Below, piece after piece: positions 23,544 through 35,559 of a DNA stretch of 64,000 bases; position 1 is the stretch's first letter, and each line of letters starts with the position of its first letter. The notes below the pieces were generated by a model that saw only the letters and a program-made list of their open reading frames with translations, ran no database searches and was not told the DNA's origin. The DNA is from Phialophora verrucosa (lineage: Eukaryota; Ascomycota; Eurotiomycetes; Chaetothyriales; Herpotrichiellaceae): NCBI GenBank assembly GCA_002099365.1, contig MSED01000006.1, positions 2,294,001 to 2,358,000 on the forward strand, given 5' to 3'. Both the position numbers and the translations under genes were made by a program.

Positions 23544-25275
23544 ATGTCTGACCCGTTCAAGGCCCGCACGCTGAAGAGAAAGAATGTCAAAGGGTTGGCT
23601 TTGAACGCTCCTGCTCCTCGAGCAGCCCCTTCGGACGGCGATTCACAAATACCTGGCGCACTGGGGAACTCGGAGAGCGATCGGACAGACACTCTGGAGA
23701 TTGGGCTGGAGTTCAAACTCGACCTCAAAAGTGAAGATCTTGTCGTTCTAAAAGAGTTAGGCGCTGGCAATGGCGGTACTGTCAGTAAGGTCATGCATGC
23801 CTCAACGAAGGTGATCATGGCAAGAAAGGTACGAGACACGTGTTACCGCCGGCGTGGGACCAAGCTCTGATTGAGAATTCAGATTATTCGAGTTGACGCC
23901 AAGGAAAACGTTCGGAAGCAGATTGTCAGAGAGTTGCAGGTCGGCGCTGACTGCAGTTCGCCATATGTTATTACCTTTTACGGGGCATTTCAGAACGAAG
24001 CACGCGATATCGTGCTCTGTATGGAGTATATGGATTGCGGGTGAGTACACATGGCCGGGTTCCCTCCAGCCCTGTATGCTGACGGCTTACAGGTCCCTGG
24101 ACCGTGTATCGAAAGATTTTGGACCGATTCGGGTCGACGTCCTCGGCAAGATCACAGAATCCATTCTTGGAGGATTAGTGTACCTGTACGAGGCCCACCG
24201 TATCATGCACAGGGATATCAAGCCGTCTAATGTCTTGGTCAACTCCCGCGGGATGATCAAGCTGTGCGACTTTGGCGTGGCGACGGAAACCGTCAATTCA
24301 GTGGCCAACACATTTGTCGGAACGTCAACATACATGGCACCCGAACGCATTCAGGGAGGAGCATATACCATCAAGTCCGATGTTTGGAGCGTTGGCTTGA
24401 CGGTGATGGAGCTGGCAATTGGGAGATTTCCGTTCGACTCGAGCGACTCTGCCGCAGGTGACAGGGCTAGTGCTGGCCCTATGGGCATTCTGGATCTTTT
24501 GCAGACTATTGTTCACGAACCAGCACCTAAGTTACCGAAGAGCGAGGCTTTTCCAGCCATCCTGGAAGACTTTGTGGCAAAGTGCTTGTTGAAGAATCCG
24601 GACGAGAGGCCTACTCCGCGCGAGTTATACGACAGGGATAACTTTCTGCAGGCGGCCAAGAGAACACCTGTCGACCTGCAAGATTGGGCTGTCTCGATGA
24701 TGGAACGACACAACCGGAAATCATACTTGGCACCTCCTGCCCCCAAATCGCTCAAAAGCGACGGTACGAGCTCCGACACGTCCCACACGGCCTCATCAGC
24801 ATCTACAGCCTCGTTTGCGCCCGATGCCCGAGGCACCCCAGTGACTGCCAAGCGATATGCCAGCCCTACTTCTGGGAGCATTCCAGTAGCACCCCCTCAG
24901 TTTGCTTCTCAAGGCACCCCGACAGGCTTTGTGGAAAGGTCGCCTCCGCCTCCGTTATCTCTACAACACCTGTCTCTCGAGACCAGGGACCCGCCGAACG
25001 GAATAGGGCCCCGTGCGAACCGCCTAGGGTACAATGACCGAGACAACATTCCAGAACCTGCATCGGCTATTGAACCTTCCCAGAGACCGATGTTTCCGCC
25101 CAGAACAAGTAGCAGCGGCAACACCATAAACGGCAGGAACCCGTTGACAAGTCCGGCACTCTCTGTGCGTCAACCTCCACCGACAGGACCATTACCAGCG
25201 CCTCCGATAAAGGATTTGCCGGCACCCCCAGCATTGAAAAGCGCGGCCATCGCTAGTCCGCGTCGACCAAGGTGA
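23544..25275 (+). CDS. STE7: MAP kinase kinase, Ste7 type
   Basis: A dual-specificity kinase of the mating/filamentation MAPK cascade, phosphorylating a Fus3/Kss1-type MAPK. Three exons (23544-23828, 23883-24040, 24093-25275) encode 541 residues. The N-terminus MSDPFKARTLKRKNVKGLAL looks like a MAPK docking site (basic cluster followed by LxL) and is typical of fungal Ste7 orthologues. The kinase domain runs from about residue 66. It has glycine loop ELGAGNGGTV, ATP lysine K95 in IMARKII, HRDIKPSN, CDFGVA, and an activation segment with the MAPKK S-x-x-x-T pattern (SVANTFVGT) before MAPER. The C-terminal about 170 residues are Pro/Ser-rich and low in order. The start ATG 23544 is preferred over 23457 because the conserved docking segment begins there. 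Confidence 0.95.
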
Positions 25276-25750
25276 GGTCAAACGGCATCTATCGGCAGAT
25301 CGGTTGAACAGCGACTCTTCAGGCATATCGTGGGAAATGGGACAACATCAGATATAGCATTTCACCTAGGCGTTTCCACTGAGAGCATGGTGAGCATTTT
25401 GAGCTTGTAGATTTTGGCCATGAGAACAATTTATATCCATTTCTCTGCAATCCACGGTGTCTTCCTTGGTAGCCATCGTTGTGGACATTTTCTATGGCTG
25501 TCGATGAACCCAACATCGATTGTGATATTTGTGCCCCTCCGATACCCCTCGCGCTTTTCGTTGCAACGCTTACTTCTCCGAGAGGCCGCCAAGAGTTTCT
25601 AGCAAGGCAGTTGCAGGTGCGAACAGGCTGGCACGGAATGATAGCAACTTGCAGCGCAATTCAGACTCGGCAGAACTCGTCTAACATAGTACCTCCGGGC
25701 AGCGACGGTGATCGACCAAACTCATTTCCTCCCTCGAAAGGAGGCGGGCG
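25276..25750. promoter_or_regulatory. Intergenic, MAPKK to GGA
   Basis: 475 bases between co-directional genes; 3' region of the MAPKK and promoter of the adaptor gene. Nothing else recognised. Confidence 0.5.
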
Positions 25751-27848
25751 ATGGAAGCCACATCGGCCAGAATGGCTTCGCGAAACCAATTCGTCTTCGA
25801 GGGGTTTGCACCACCTCGATCGACTCTGCAAAGGTTCATATACAACGCTTGTGATCCTATCGCCAACCTAGAACCCAACCTGGCTCTGAATCTCGAGATC
25901 GTCGACCTGATCAACTCCAAAAAGGGCAATGCGCCGCGTGAGGCCGCAGTCACCATTGTGCAGCTCATCAACCACAGAAACCCCAATGTCTCTTTGCTGG
26001 CGCTCGCATTACTCGATAACTGCGTCAAGAACTGCGGATACCCTTTCCACCTCCAGATCAGCACCAAAGAGTTCCTCAATGAACTTGTTCGACGGTTCCC
26101 TGAACGACCCCCCCTACGACCGAGTCGGGTGCAGGCCAAGATCCTGGAAGCGATTGAGGAGTGGCGGAGTACAATATGTCAGACTTCCAGGTATAAGGAA
26201 GACCTGGGATTTATCAGGGACATGCACAGGCTTCTGCTGTACAAGGGCTACATGTTCCCCGAAGTGCGCAGTGAAGATGTCGCAGTTCTGAACCCAACCG
26301 ATGTATGCCTTGCCTTGCCATGCCCACTGGGAGAAACAATCTACTGACACAATGTAGAACCTCCAGTCGGCCGAGGAAATGGAGGAAGAGGATCGAGCGG
26401 CTCAGTCTGCGAAGCTCCAGGAATTGATCCGGCGAGGACGACCCCAAGATCTCCAGGAAGCGAACAGGTTGATGAAAGTCATGGCCGGCTACGATACAAG
26501 ACACAAGACCGATTATCGGGCGAAAGCAGCAGAGGAGGTCGCAAAAGTCCAACAGAAAGCTAGGATACTGGAGGAGATGCTACAGAGCCAAAAGCAGGGC
26601 GACAAGATCGGAAATGGCGACGTTTTCGAGGTACCACACCCAACCGAGCCTCCGCTGAGACAAGCTGACAAGGTCTAGGAACTCGCTGGTGCGCTTCAGA
26701 GTGCTCATCCCAAAATCCAAAAGATGTGCGAGGAGGAGTCCGACGACGCCGAAGCAGTGGCCAAGCTATTGGAGATCAACGACAGTATACACCGGACGAT
26801 TGAGCGATACAAGTTGATGAAAGCCGGGGATATCGAAGCCGCTAATAAAATCGAGAAGGGAACCCTGGGTACCAGCACCGGAGTTGGCAAAAATGCGGCA
26901 AATGAATTATCACTGATTGATTTCGATCCGGATCCCCCGGCCGCGCCGTCAGCAGCTGCCTCAAGTTCTAGTACCAATGGTTCACTTCTCGACGCCGGCC
27001 CAGTAACATCCACCGCGCAAGCCAGGCCAAAGACCGTCGAGGACGACCTGTTGGGGCTGTCGTTGGACGATTCAAGCGCTGGCACATTGGGAGCCATTTC
27101 CCTCGGGCCCAGCACGGGTTTCTCAGCACCTTCTGGCTCCATCTTCTCGAGTGCTCCTTCGACTGTCTTGTCAAGCCAGCCCTCTGTTTCTCATGCATCG
27201 CTCCAGACGACACCCAAACCGAATTATGATGCTTTTGCCTCGCTCTCCAGCCCCCTTCCTACTTCAAAACCGGCAACTCCAGTTTCCATGGCACAGCATC
27301 AGCAGCCACCACGACCGTCCAGTCAGGCCCTGGCTGATCCTTTCGCAGCGCTAGTGTCAGCCAGTTCACGACCTTCTACTCCTTCAAGGCAGGCCAACAA
27401 CTCCCAGTCAGTGTCACAGCCCTTGGCAGCGGTGAAGCAGGGTGCTTTTGCGCCCCCTGAAGATGACTGGACCTTCGAGTCGGCCTTGCCGGAACCACAG
27501 ACAATCAAGATTTTGTCGGGTTCTTTGGAAATCGATTTCGAAGCCCGAAGGCCACCAGGGCAAGCCGTGATCCAGATCATGGCGCGCTTCTCCAACACGA
27601 CGCAACAGCGGATAACTGGATTGCATTTTCAAGTTGCGGTGGAGAAAAGTTACACACTCCAACTGAGGCCTCAAAGTAGCCGCGAATTAGCTCCTGCGAT
27701 ACGGCACGCCGTCCAGCAGGAGATCCTGCTGAATGGAGTGCCAGCGGGGAAAGGCAACCAGGTCAAGATGCGGTTTAAAGTGTCTTATGCTTTGGATGGA
27801 CAGCCCCAGGAGCAGCAGGGCAACGTCCCGCCGCTCGGGGTTAGCTAA
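25751..27848 (+). CDS. GGA-type clathrin adaptor (VHS-GAT-GAE)
   Basis: An Arf-dependent monomeric adaptor sorting cargo from the trans-Golgi to endosomes. Three exons (25751-26302, 26358-26630, 26679-27848) encode 664 residues. The VHS domain (about 20-160) includes the well-conserved LALNLEIVDLINSKKGNAPR, NHRNPNVSLLALALLDNCV and the QISTKEFLNELVRRFPERPP segment. A GAT helical bundle follows (about 190-345). Then comes a Ser/Pro-rich hinge with DDLLGLSLDD, a possible clathrin-box-like site. The C-terminal gamma-ear (GAE, from about 540) begins near SGSLEIDFEARRP and ends at the stop. An in-frame ATG at 25772 (MASRNQF) could be the true start and would remove only seven residues. Confidence 0.94.
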
Positions 27849-30402
27849 CGGCAATGGAAAGTTCCTTGGTTTATCCGAAGCTACCGAATCGGCAGCATAA
27901 CGCGCAAGCGAGATCTGAGTCCCAGTGATTTCTCCCTCGTCTAGCGGAAGTGTCCATAACACAGACATTCCCATGGAGGTCGCACCAAGTGGCCCCAACA
28001 TTGGCGAATAAGGTGTTCTAGTGCTTCGCTCTGTCATGTCTTAAATTCTCCATCATTTCCACGAAGGCAAATTCCGCCATTCTCCAGAGAGCGCGAGGGA
28101 CTGCACTTCGTGATCACCGTGATAGGAACGGCAGGGGAACGTCATACCTCGTCGTGCAGATAACGTAAAACTGAAGCAGACAATACAAGTCACAGGGGGC
28201 GAAAAGAAGGGGGAGATCTGAATGCTTTTGAGACGTGATTCGTAGTGATCAATCGATCACAGCACGGATAGTAGATCTAGACAGGGGGTCCGATCCAGCA
28301 TACGTACCCGCAAGGCCTGACACTGGGCTATGCACCATACTTCGATTGTGGCGAGCAGAGGGCAAACCGGGGGAAGGCAGGATGACGATGCGCTGAGAGT
28401 GCACTACACCAGGTGTGTGTCACTGACCCGAGAGAATGGTGGATAGAATAGCCGTGGCAAGGGATTCATACCGGGTTTTGGGGGAGTTTGCGGGACTTCT
28501 CCTGAAATTTAGGTGAGGATGCAGGAGATCGCCGATTGGAAAGCGATCTGAGGCTTGAGAGGCACGGCCTCACTCCAGTATGGCCATTACAGACAAACTT
28601 TGGTTGCTGCTTCAAGTACGAGTACTGGTACACAATTCTCCAGGGAACTTGCTGATTATTTGGAATAAGTCCACCCGGAAATCCACTCGCCGCACTCTGG
28701 GGCGCCGAGCTCGCTATTGTGCTCGACAGATATCACAGCTGTTTTCACCCTTGGGTCCAATCAGCCGGCCCAGTGCGAACGAAAAGAAACGTCAATTCTC
28801 TTCAGTGTATGGAGTACTCGCATCTCAACTTGACTATTGGTATGCACGTCGTTTGATCCAAGAATCCCTAGGGAAACAGACACTTGCTTTCGGGAAGATT
28901 CCAGCAAGCCACCATGCTACCCGTCCATACCAAGCAGCGGGGAAGCATGCGAGCACATTCAGAATGGCCACAGTGCTGCGATGTAAAGATGCGCGCTGTG
29001 CTTTTCCGGTGCACGGAGTCCCACAAGGGAGATATTGTCCGTGAGATCAGCAGAGATCTGTCAAAACCGTAGAAGCAGCCAGTACGGGTAAAGCGTTCGA
29101 AGGGCAAGATTCGCGGATGGCACTAGAATCGGCGCTAAGTTCGATGCAGGCAAGCCGTTGAGGCCAAGATCGGGTCTTCATCGGGCCACTCTGCTAACTC
29201 GTATTTCCGGGCTGTTATTTGAGGCTTCCCCATGACGACAGGAATGTACGAGTCGGCAGCCCCCCTTGGACAAGTGGTGGATGATGTATCGGGGGCACGT
29301 TTCTGGACTGATTTCCTACGCAGGCGGGGAGCAGGCGGCATTGAATTCAGCTCCCTCGTACATCAGAGGAGCACGAGTACCGAGCGGGAGGGGCAAAGGT
29401 CGCGTCGATGCGCGGATCAAACACCCGCCGGGAAAAGCAGCACCGACGCTTGGAACTGGGGCCGCGATCGCTGGGCCCTAGCTCCTCGTATTCTTGAAAA
29501 CTCGGCATCTCAGAATCAACTTTATCGGTCCTTCAACCTGTCTTTCACCTGCCGCTTTGGTCCTGGTGGCTGTTCTGGTCCGTAGATGTTCTGGCATGCA
29601 GCCGCAGACTGTATCCATGGGGCGGCAGGCAGGCAGGCAATCGCGAATGAAGGATCAGCGCGCGATCAGCATGTCCATGTCCCATCCCTGCCCGCTGTCC
29701 TCGCAGTCGCTTTGAGTTTTCTCTAGTACGATGTGCTGCTCCATTGTGACAACCTGGTGCAGCTGGAGCCCACGAGGGAACCAACCACTTGCCGATTCCA
29801 CTCTCAATGTGCCATGGCATTCTCCTGGACAACGTCCCGCGAGAGCTCTCTTCTCTCGCTCGCACGTCTCAGCCACCTTTTTCTCGCGATCTACACTCCA
29901 GCAGTGCCCGTACCCAGGGTTCCCTCCGCTTAAGTCCATGGCTGTCGCCCTGCGCCCAGCTGTCTCATTATTACCAATTGAACCCACATATCGGCGTCGT
30001 TCCTCTAACCGATCTTGCCATCCCTGGATGGGCGGGTGGGAGAAAATACGGCTTGTTCATCCTAGGCCATCCACCGCGGATTCGGATCCCTTATTACAGG
30101 CGCCAGTGCATCAACGCCCTGGTTTGCCACTTGCATTCTCTCTCCCATGATCGGCTGTCCTTAGGATAGATCCTATACAGCCTGTACGCATTATTCCAAA
30201 TACCTTACTCCATTGAAACTGGGTCTTCGCCCTGACCATTTGCTTGGTGTCGCTTGTTGTTGGCTTGTTCGCCACTGATTCTTGATTCCACGTGTGCAGC
30301 TGTGTCGACCAAGTTACGGGTACTTAGAACACGCAAGATCCTGGGGACTCGACGCTGCAACCTTGTTAAACTCGTTGGCGCGGCCTTCACATCTTCGACA
30401 GC
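27849..30402. other. Long gene-free stretch upstream of 30403
   Basis: 2.55 kb with no ORF that resembles a protein. It includes the GGA 3' region. The rest is presumably a long promoter and 5' leader for the gene at 30403. Short upstream ATGs occur throughout, so leader uORFs are possible but not demonstrable. Confidence 0.5.
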
Positions 30403-31876
30403 ATGCCGCCGATGAAGACTACACCGCCTGCAAAGGTTCTCAAGACTGAACGCACTCATGAGGAGAACCAGGAAAGGTCAGCGTTTCCTGCCAGGGATAA
30501 CAGCTACTGGACTCGCGCTGACTTTACAAAGAGCATATATCGCCGCCTCGAGAAGAAGTGATCGAAGCTTAGAGGCTCGAATAGAATCGGCGCGGAGAGC
30601 ATCTGAAATCCACAAACGGCGGACGGGTCGGTCACTTCGTGTGACTGAACAAGATGTCGTCAATGAAGAGATGTATGAAGAGGAGGAGGACGATCTGCCA
30701 TTGCAGTACAGGCGGCTCACAGAACATCTGCAGACTGGCTCAGCCGACTTCAACAGGCGGCTCGCGGCATATCTGACAAACCAGGTGGCCATGCGAGCCG
30801 CAATGGAGCAAATGGCCCAAAGCCCGTATAACCTTCTCCCGGGCCGCGGTTATCAAGGCGGCTCGGGTATGTTCCCCTCTCCTATGCTCCCTCAACAGCA
30901 GGGCATGGTTCAATCACCAAGCGCATACCATCGTCCGGCCCCATACCCGTCACCGCATCACCCTAGCTTCCGCCAGGTGCATGGCAGAGCGTCCTCAATG
31001 CAAGCAATGCCCAGCGCTCAAGGGATGGCATCACCTCCAGCGTCTGTTCAACACGCCTCGATGGATAGTCGTAGGATGTCGACGCCGGCTTCAGCGCATC
31101 CCGATCTATCAACTGGCCAACAAATCCGAACGCACGGTTTGGAAGCAGACGCAGAATATCAGCGACAAACCCAATCAGCGACACTGCCTCAAGGGGCATC
31201 CGGACCAAATGCATTCCTGCCTTTATGGCGAGACATGGGACCTTTCACCACTTCGCTGCCACCAGAGTCCCAGCAGATGCTCGCACTGGCGCCAGGCTTC
31301 GACATCAGGGACCCAAGCTATGCCACGCTGATGCACGGCTCGGAGCAGTTTATCAACGATCCGTACTACCCGTGGCAGAACATGCACGGCGGCATCAAAG
31401 GTACGCCTGCTCATCCCTCAGCATATCAGGGCATGTCGGCCACACTGGCACCGGCCGTGCTAGAGAAGAATCCCGACCGTACCGTGGACCAATCTGGCAC
31501 CTCTGCGTCCACGTCAGCCGGTGCACCCACTTCTGCCCCCTCAGCACCTACTGATGTTCTGCCTACTGCCGGACTTGACTTCAAATTCAGCCAAGAAAGC
31601 AAGGAGCCCAGTTTTTGCGCTATAACAGGTGACATGGCCAACGGTTCAGGTCAGGCGGACTTTGCCGGCGAGGGCTTCTGGGATCACTTCGTCATGGAGG
31701 GGAGTTGGGAGGATGGCGCGAAAGGGATTCATCGTCCTGGCGGTGACGGTACGTCTGATGACGACAATATACCTGGTGGTGACAGTAAACCTGTCATTGA
31801 GAGAATGCCCGACAGCAATCTTCGCAGCGCCGAGGTTGGATCCGGAGGTGAGGCCGATAAGAAACATGGCGCTTGA
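30403..31876 (+). CDS. Conserved filamentous-fungal protein, putative nuclear regulator
   Basis: Two exons (30403-30476, 30532-31876) encode 472 residues. I do not recognise a named family. The N-terminal about 110 residues look strongly conserved and charged: HEENQERAYIAASRRSDRS, then repeated Arg/Glu helices such as ARIESARRASEIHKRRTGRS, an acidic EEMYEEEEDDLP and LQYRRLTEHLQTGSADFNRRL. The remainder is Gln/Pro/Ser/Met-rich and looks disordered, like an activation region. This fits a fungal regulator but no DNA-binding fold can be asserted. The 55-base intron has donor GTCAGC and acceptor ACAAAG; only this splice joins the conserved HEENQER..AYIAAS stretch. The second ATG (30412) is an alternative start. 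The long empty upstream region also fits a regulated gene. Confidence 0.82.
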
Positions 31877-32499
31877 TCTTCGCGTGTCTGTTTTGTGGTT
31901 ATTGTGTTGTCCCGTCTGGCGTTTTGGCCGGTTAATCTATTTCTGGCTGTCCCGTGCACCTGATGATCGAGAAACAATGGCTGTTCGTTATTGCGTTCTA
32001 CTGGGGAGCCAGCCTTGACCTTGTTGCTGCAATTCATTCTTGGGTATGTGGTGTTGACGTCTGGAGCTTTGGAAGTCTCCAGAAGTTGTCGCTGGATTCA
32101 TGCTTGAATACCCAGACGTGATGAAATGAGACATGAAAATGCGGCAAGGGAATCAACGGGGCTGGAGCAAGTGACATTGGCGGGAATTTGTTCGTGGGCC
32201 GGACCTGTATGACAGACTCTTCGCGATACTGTATCGACTTGAAAGTTTTGTGGAAGGAAGAGACTCCCGATCCCGGCTGCACGTCAGGGGTTGCCTATGC
32301 GGAAAGGCAATCAAAGGTATATTATCAGCAACAAGCAGCGAGCAACGAGCAATAAGCAACAAGCGGTCCGGAAACAAGATGGTGTTTGACCCCTGTGTAA
32401 GAGGCCCGTGGACGGGGACAGTGGGAGGAGGGCGCCAGGTAATCTGATATGGATACAGTAGGACTCCATTTAAGGACCCGCAAAGGGAAAACATTCCTC

Positions 32500-32502
<3 letters not shown>

Positions 32503-32540
<38 letters not shown>
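32503..32540 (+). repeat. (CT)19 microsatellite
   Basis: Uninterrupted CT dinucleotide repeat of 19 units, preceded by a related C/T-rich stretch. Likely length-polymorphic. Confidence 0.97.
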
Positions 32541-32544
<4 letters not shown>

Positions 32545-32957
32545 CCCTCTTTCAAACCCAATGTGTTTAAATACCCTCGTCCTCCCTCGGCTTGACGTCC
32601 CACAGTAGTTAAATATCACGGAGCGAGCGTGGTGATTCCCTACCCTCCTCCTTTCCTTCTCCGACTGCCAGACCGACAGACGAACCACGCAGACCCGAGT
32701 TCCGCACAGAGTGCGCGAGGGAATGTCGATTGGCATGAGTATCTCGAGTTGTGGTTATGTCTATGTACCTGTACACTTTAGGCAGATCCTTGGGCCGGAC
32801 GTGACGATTGATACTCCGGACCGTGATTGCCGCGATGAGTTGGAAGAAGAAGACGGGTTCAAGGCTGCCGGGAGAGTGAGTGAGGAGGGCATACATATAT
32901 ACGTACACACACAAAGGCAAGCAGACCGTACATAGCATGGACCGAAATCTTTCGAGT

Positions 32958-33018
32958 GGACCAGGATTCGAGAACAGGGGCCAGAAATGGCATCACCTCC
33001 TCCAAAGCGTGGTCCAAA
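32958..33018 (+). pseudogene. Fragment duplicated from the 3' coding end of the gene at 35560-37079
   Basis: These 61 bases match the reverse complement of 35627-35690 with about one substitution-scale change and a three-base gap. The shared tail AGAAATGGCATCACCTCC continues identically through AAGCGTGGTCCAAA. Read in the source frame it still encodes EMASPPPKRGPK, and the gap keeps frame. Similarity stops abruptly on both sides. It is a short coding relic, either from a lost paralogue or from a local inverted duplication. Confidence 0.75.
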
Positions 33019-33346
33019 GTATTACTCGGGGTATCTAAGTATATTTTCAGATCTATCTTTAGCTTTTGGACGACTGCCACTGCATACACCGTGCGCGCCG
33101 ATATCTCGGGTCCTGCACCCGTGCCCCGACATGAGATGATAAGCGCCGCAAGAGGGTTGCACCACGGTTCAAACAGCTAGATGGGTGAGCTGAACAACGC
33201 TTTCAGGTGTCGAGACCCATATGGGATCCTTAGCCCATCGCCGGTTTTCCTTTTGCACGCGGAACGGCTTTGTCTTTTGAGGGGATTTTTGGGGGACGCC
33301 GTTGCTATTTCCGCGAACGAGTCAGGCGGTATGCCCTCGATTTCCA

Positions 33347-35118
33347 TCATCTCTCCTTGGCCGAACTCCCTTTCCGTGACAACTCCCCGCTCGGCCGGAG
33401 CCCGCTGTTCCCACTGCTGACGCTGGGGCGTTGTCCCAAATCCATGCTCCTCCTCACGCTGCTGGAACTGCTCCGTCGGCGCCGCATTCTGATCTCATTG
33501 GGGTCTGCTACGTCCACGAGACCGCCCACCCGGGCAAACAAGATGAGGATATCGGTCAAGGAGACGACGCCGACCAGGCGCCCTGAGATGCGCGCGCCGG
33601 GTAGTGACGAGGCGGAGATGGATGGTCCTGTAGGTGCGATGAACGGGGCCTTGGGTGACGAATCCACCACCGTGCCTGGGGAGGTTGAGAAAGGATCTGA
33701 GGATGGGGTCGCCGTAGCGACGGGAGGGGTAAGGACATGTCCTACGCCGCTGGCTTGGGAGAGAGATGACGAGTGGCTAGATGTGGGGGCCAGGGTGGCA
33801 GAATGCAAGGACGGAGTGGGCGGGCCGGAGGAGGATGGCGAGAGCGGCTCGGTTATCCACATCCTGTGCGATTTGGTCGCGACCAGCTTCGCGACTGTGT
33901 GGGCGAGAGTGGAAAGAGGCGTGACGTGGAAGACCGGGAAAGAGTCCTTCCCTTCGTACATGCCTCGTGTGGAGAGGATGACGGTGATGAAGTGGATGCA
34001 GGTGTTTCGGAGAAGCGGCAGGGAGGATGATTTGGTGAGAAGCTTGACGTCGACGCTGGAGATGTTGCCGATGACGTTGTAGTTGTGGTCGATGACCGGT
34101 AGCGAGGAGACGCCTTCAGTGAGGAGGAGAATGAGCGCCTCGGAAAGGGGGCGGTCGCCACTAAGGTAGAAGGCTTGTTAGTCAGGTTCCCAGCACAGGC
34201 GAGACGGCTTCAACATACTTGATGGCCACTACGTCGTTGGACCCAATCTTCAGGTCGCGCAGGTTCTGGAGGTACAGTTGGTCGAGCACCGGGAAACTCC
34301 TGCCATTCTCCCAGAGAAACCTGATCAGGCGGCTCTGGCTGAGCACGCCGGTGGCTTCCCCGGTGGTCTTGTTCCTCACCACCACGCGGTGGACTCCCTT
34401 TCCGAACGTCTCAATCGCCTTGATCAGGTCCGAGTCCTCGTCCAGAAAGGTCAACGGCTCCTTCTTGCTCAGATCCTGGATTTCTCGCAGGTGGACGGGC
34501 TTGCCTTCCCGCGCACGCTGCGCTAGTTCCAGGAACTCCTGCGCATGTTCTCCGTCGTCGGGGCGCCACAAGCCTACCACTAGCAAGAGGTAGGCGTTGA
34601 GATCTCGGTGGTCGAATGTCCCGATGACCTGCGACCCGGTCTGGTCGCGGATGAGGACAACTGGGGCGCCTGACTCTATGAGCAGCTATTGTGGACGGGG
34701 GTCAGTATCAGTTTTGCCTGTAGAAGCGAGTGCGGTGTCGTACGTTTGTGGCAGCCTCAACACCGGTGTCTTTATCGACAAACCTCAAATCATCTGGGTT
34801 GACCAGCTCTTTGACTTTGACCTCCTGCCAGTTCCTCCCCGCAAATCTGGGGTCCGGGTTCCGCATGGGCGGATTGTCAATAAGGTCTTGTACGGCGATG
34901 TGCGACACAGACGACTGTCTTGAGGAGCGTGGCGAGGGGGGATGGCCTCGTAGTTCGTGGAAGCTCTGACGATGTTGAGCGGCCGCACTGGGCATAGACG
35001 GGATACGCAGGGAAGGTGTTCTGCTGCTGCCGGTGGAGGGCGAATCCATGCTGGACCGCGAAGATATAGCTGCTGAGGGAGGACTATTGACCGGTGGATC
35101 CCGGTTGGGCGTCGACAT
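33347..35118 (-). CDS. SDS23: CBS-domain protein, Sds23/Moc1 type
   Basis: A four-CBS-repeat protein of the Sds23 family, known in yeasts as a PP2A-type phosphatase inhibitor acting in glucose response and the cell cycle. Three exons on the minus strand (35118-34744, 34685-34219, 34160-33347) encode 551 residues. The N-terminal about 80 residues are Ser/Pro-rich. CBS repeats start around residue 85 (WQEVKVKELV..LRFVDKDTGVEAATNLLIESGAP), with TGSQVIGTFDHRDLNAYL, VHRVVVRNKTTGEATGVLSQ and GVSSLPVIDHNYNVIGNIS following. A Ser/Pro/Thr-rich insertion splits the last repeat before ISGRLVGVVSLTDILILFAR. The C-terminus is basic and Ser-rich, with SRKGSS a possible phosphosite. The start matches the family's MS-type disordered N-terminus. 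Confidence 0.93.
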
Positions 35119-35559
35119 ATTGCCTGGGCACAATCTACAGTCTCTGTTCGTATCTTGCTGGCGGCAGGCTGCGATCGAGCGGGCGGTGGAAGGGTGGTCG
35201 AAGTGGGGACGAGGTCGCACCTCAATTGGCGGCGGGGCGCAGCCTGTGACGAAAGTGGTGTGATGTTTCGCGAGCTGCTTCAGCTGCTTTGCGTCGATGG
35301 CTGAGGAGGGAGAGATCTAGATTCTGTTAATCTCTCGTGCCCAGGAATTCAATCGTTTGATGGTCGTCTAGAACGCAGTCGAGGATGTGGTGTCCGTCAG
35401 TTGCTACGAGAGCCAAGCATGTCATTGCAAGGACGAGCACCACAGTAAAAAGCAGGGCTGATGGGCGCCGAGTCAACGATATCGCACAGAAATATCTACT
35501 CGTAGATAGTACAATTCTCTATGCTCGCTTTAGACACCTTCATGATGCAATTGTACTCG
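35119..35559. other. Intergenic, upstream of SDS23-like gene
   Basis: 441 bases between the 3' end of the 35560 gene and the SDS23-like start. No gene or clear element recognised. Confidence 0.5.

Larger units (their letters stand above)
31877..33346. other. Convergent intergenic region with microsatellite and gene fragment
   Basis: 1.47 kb between the 3' ends of the 30403 gene and the SDS23-like gene. It contains a CT microsatellite (32503-32540) and a 61-base inverted near-copy of coding sequence from the gene at 35560 (at 32958-33018). No intact gene was seen. Confidence 0.6.

Noticed and set aside
28580..29044. 154-codon ORF in the long gap before 30403
   Set aside because: No recognisable domain and a composition typical of random frames.
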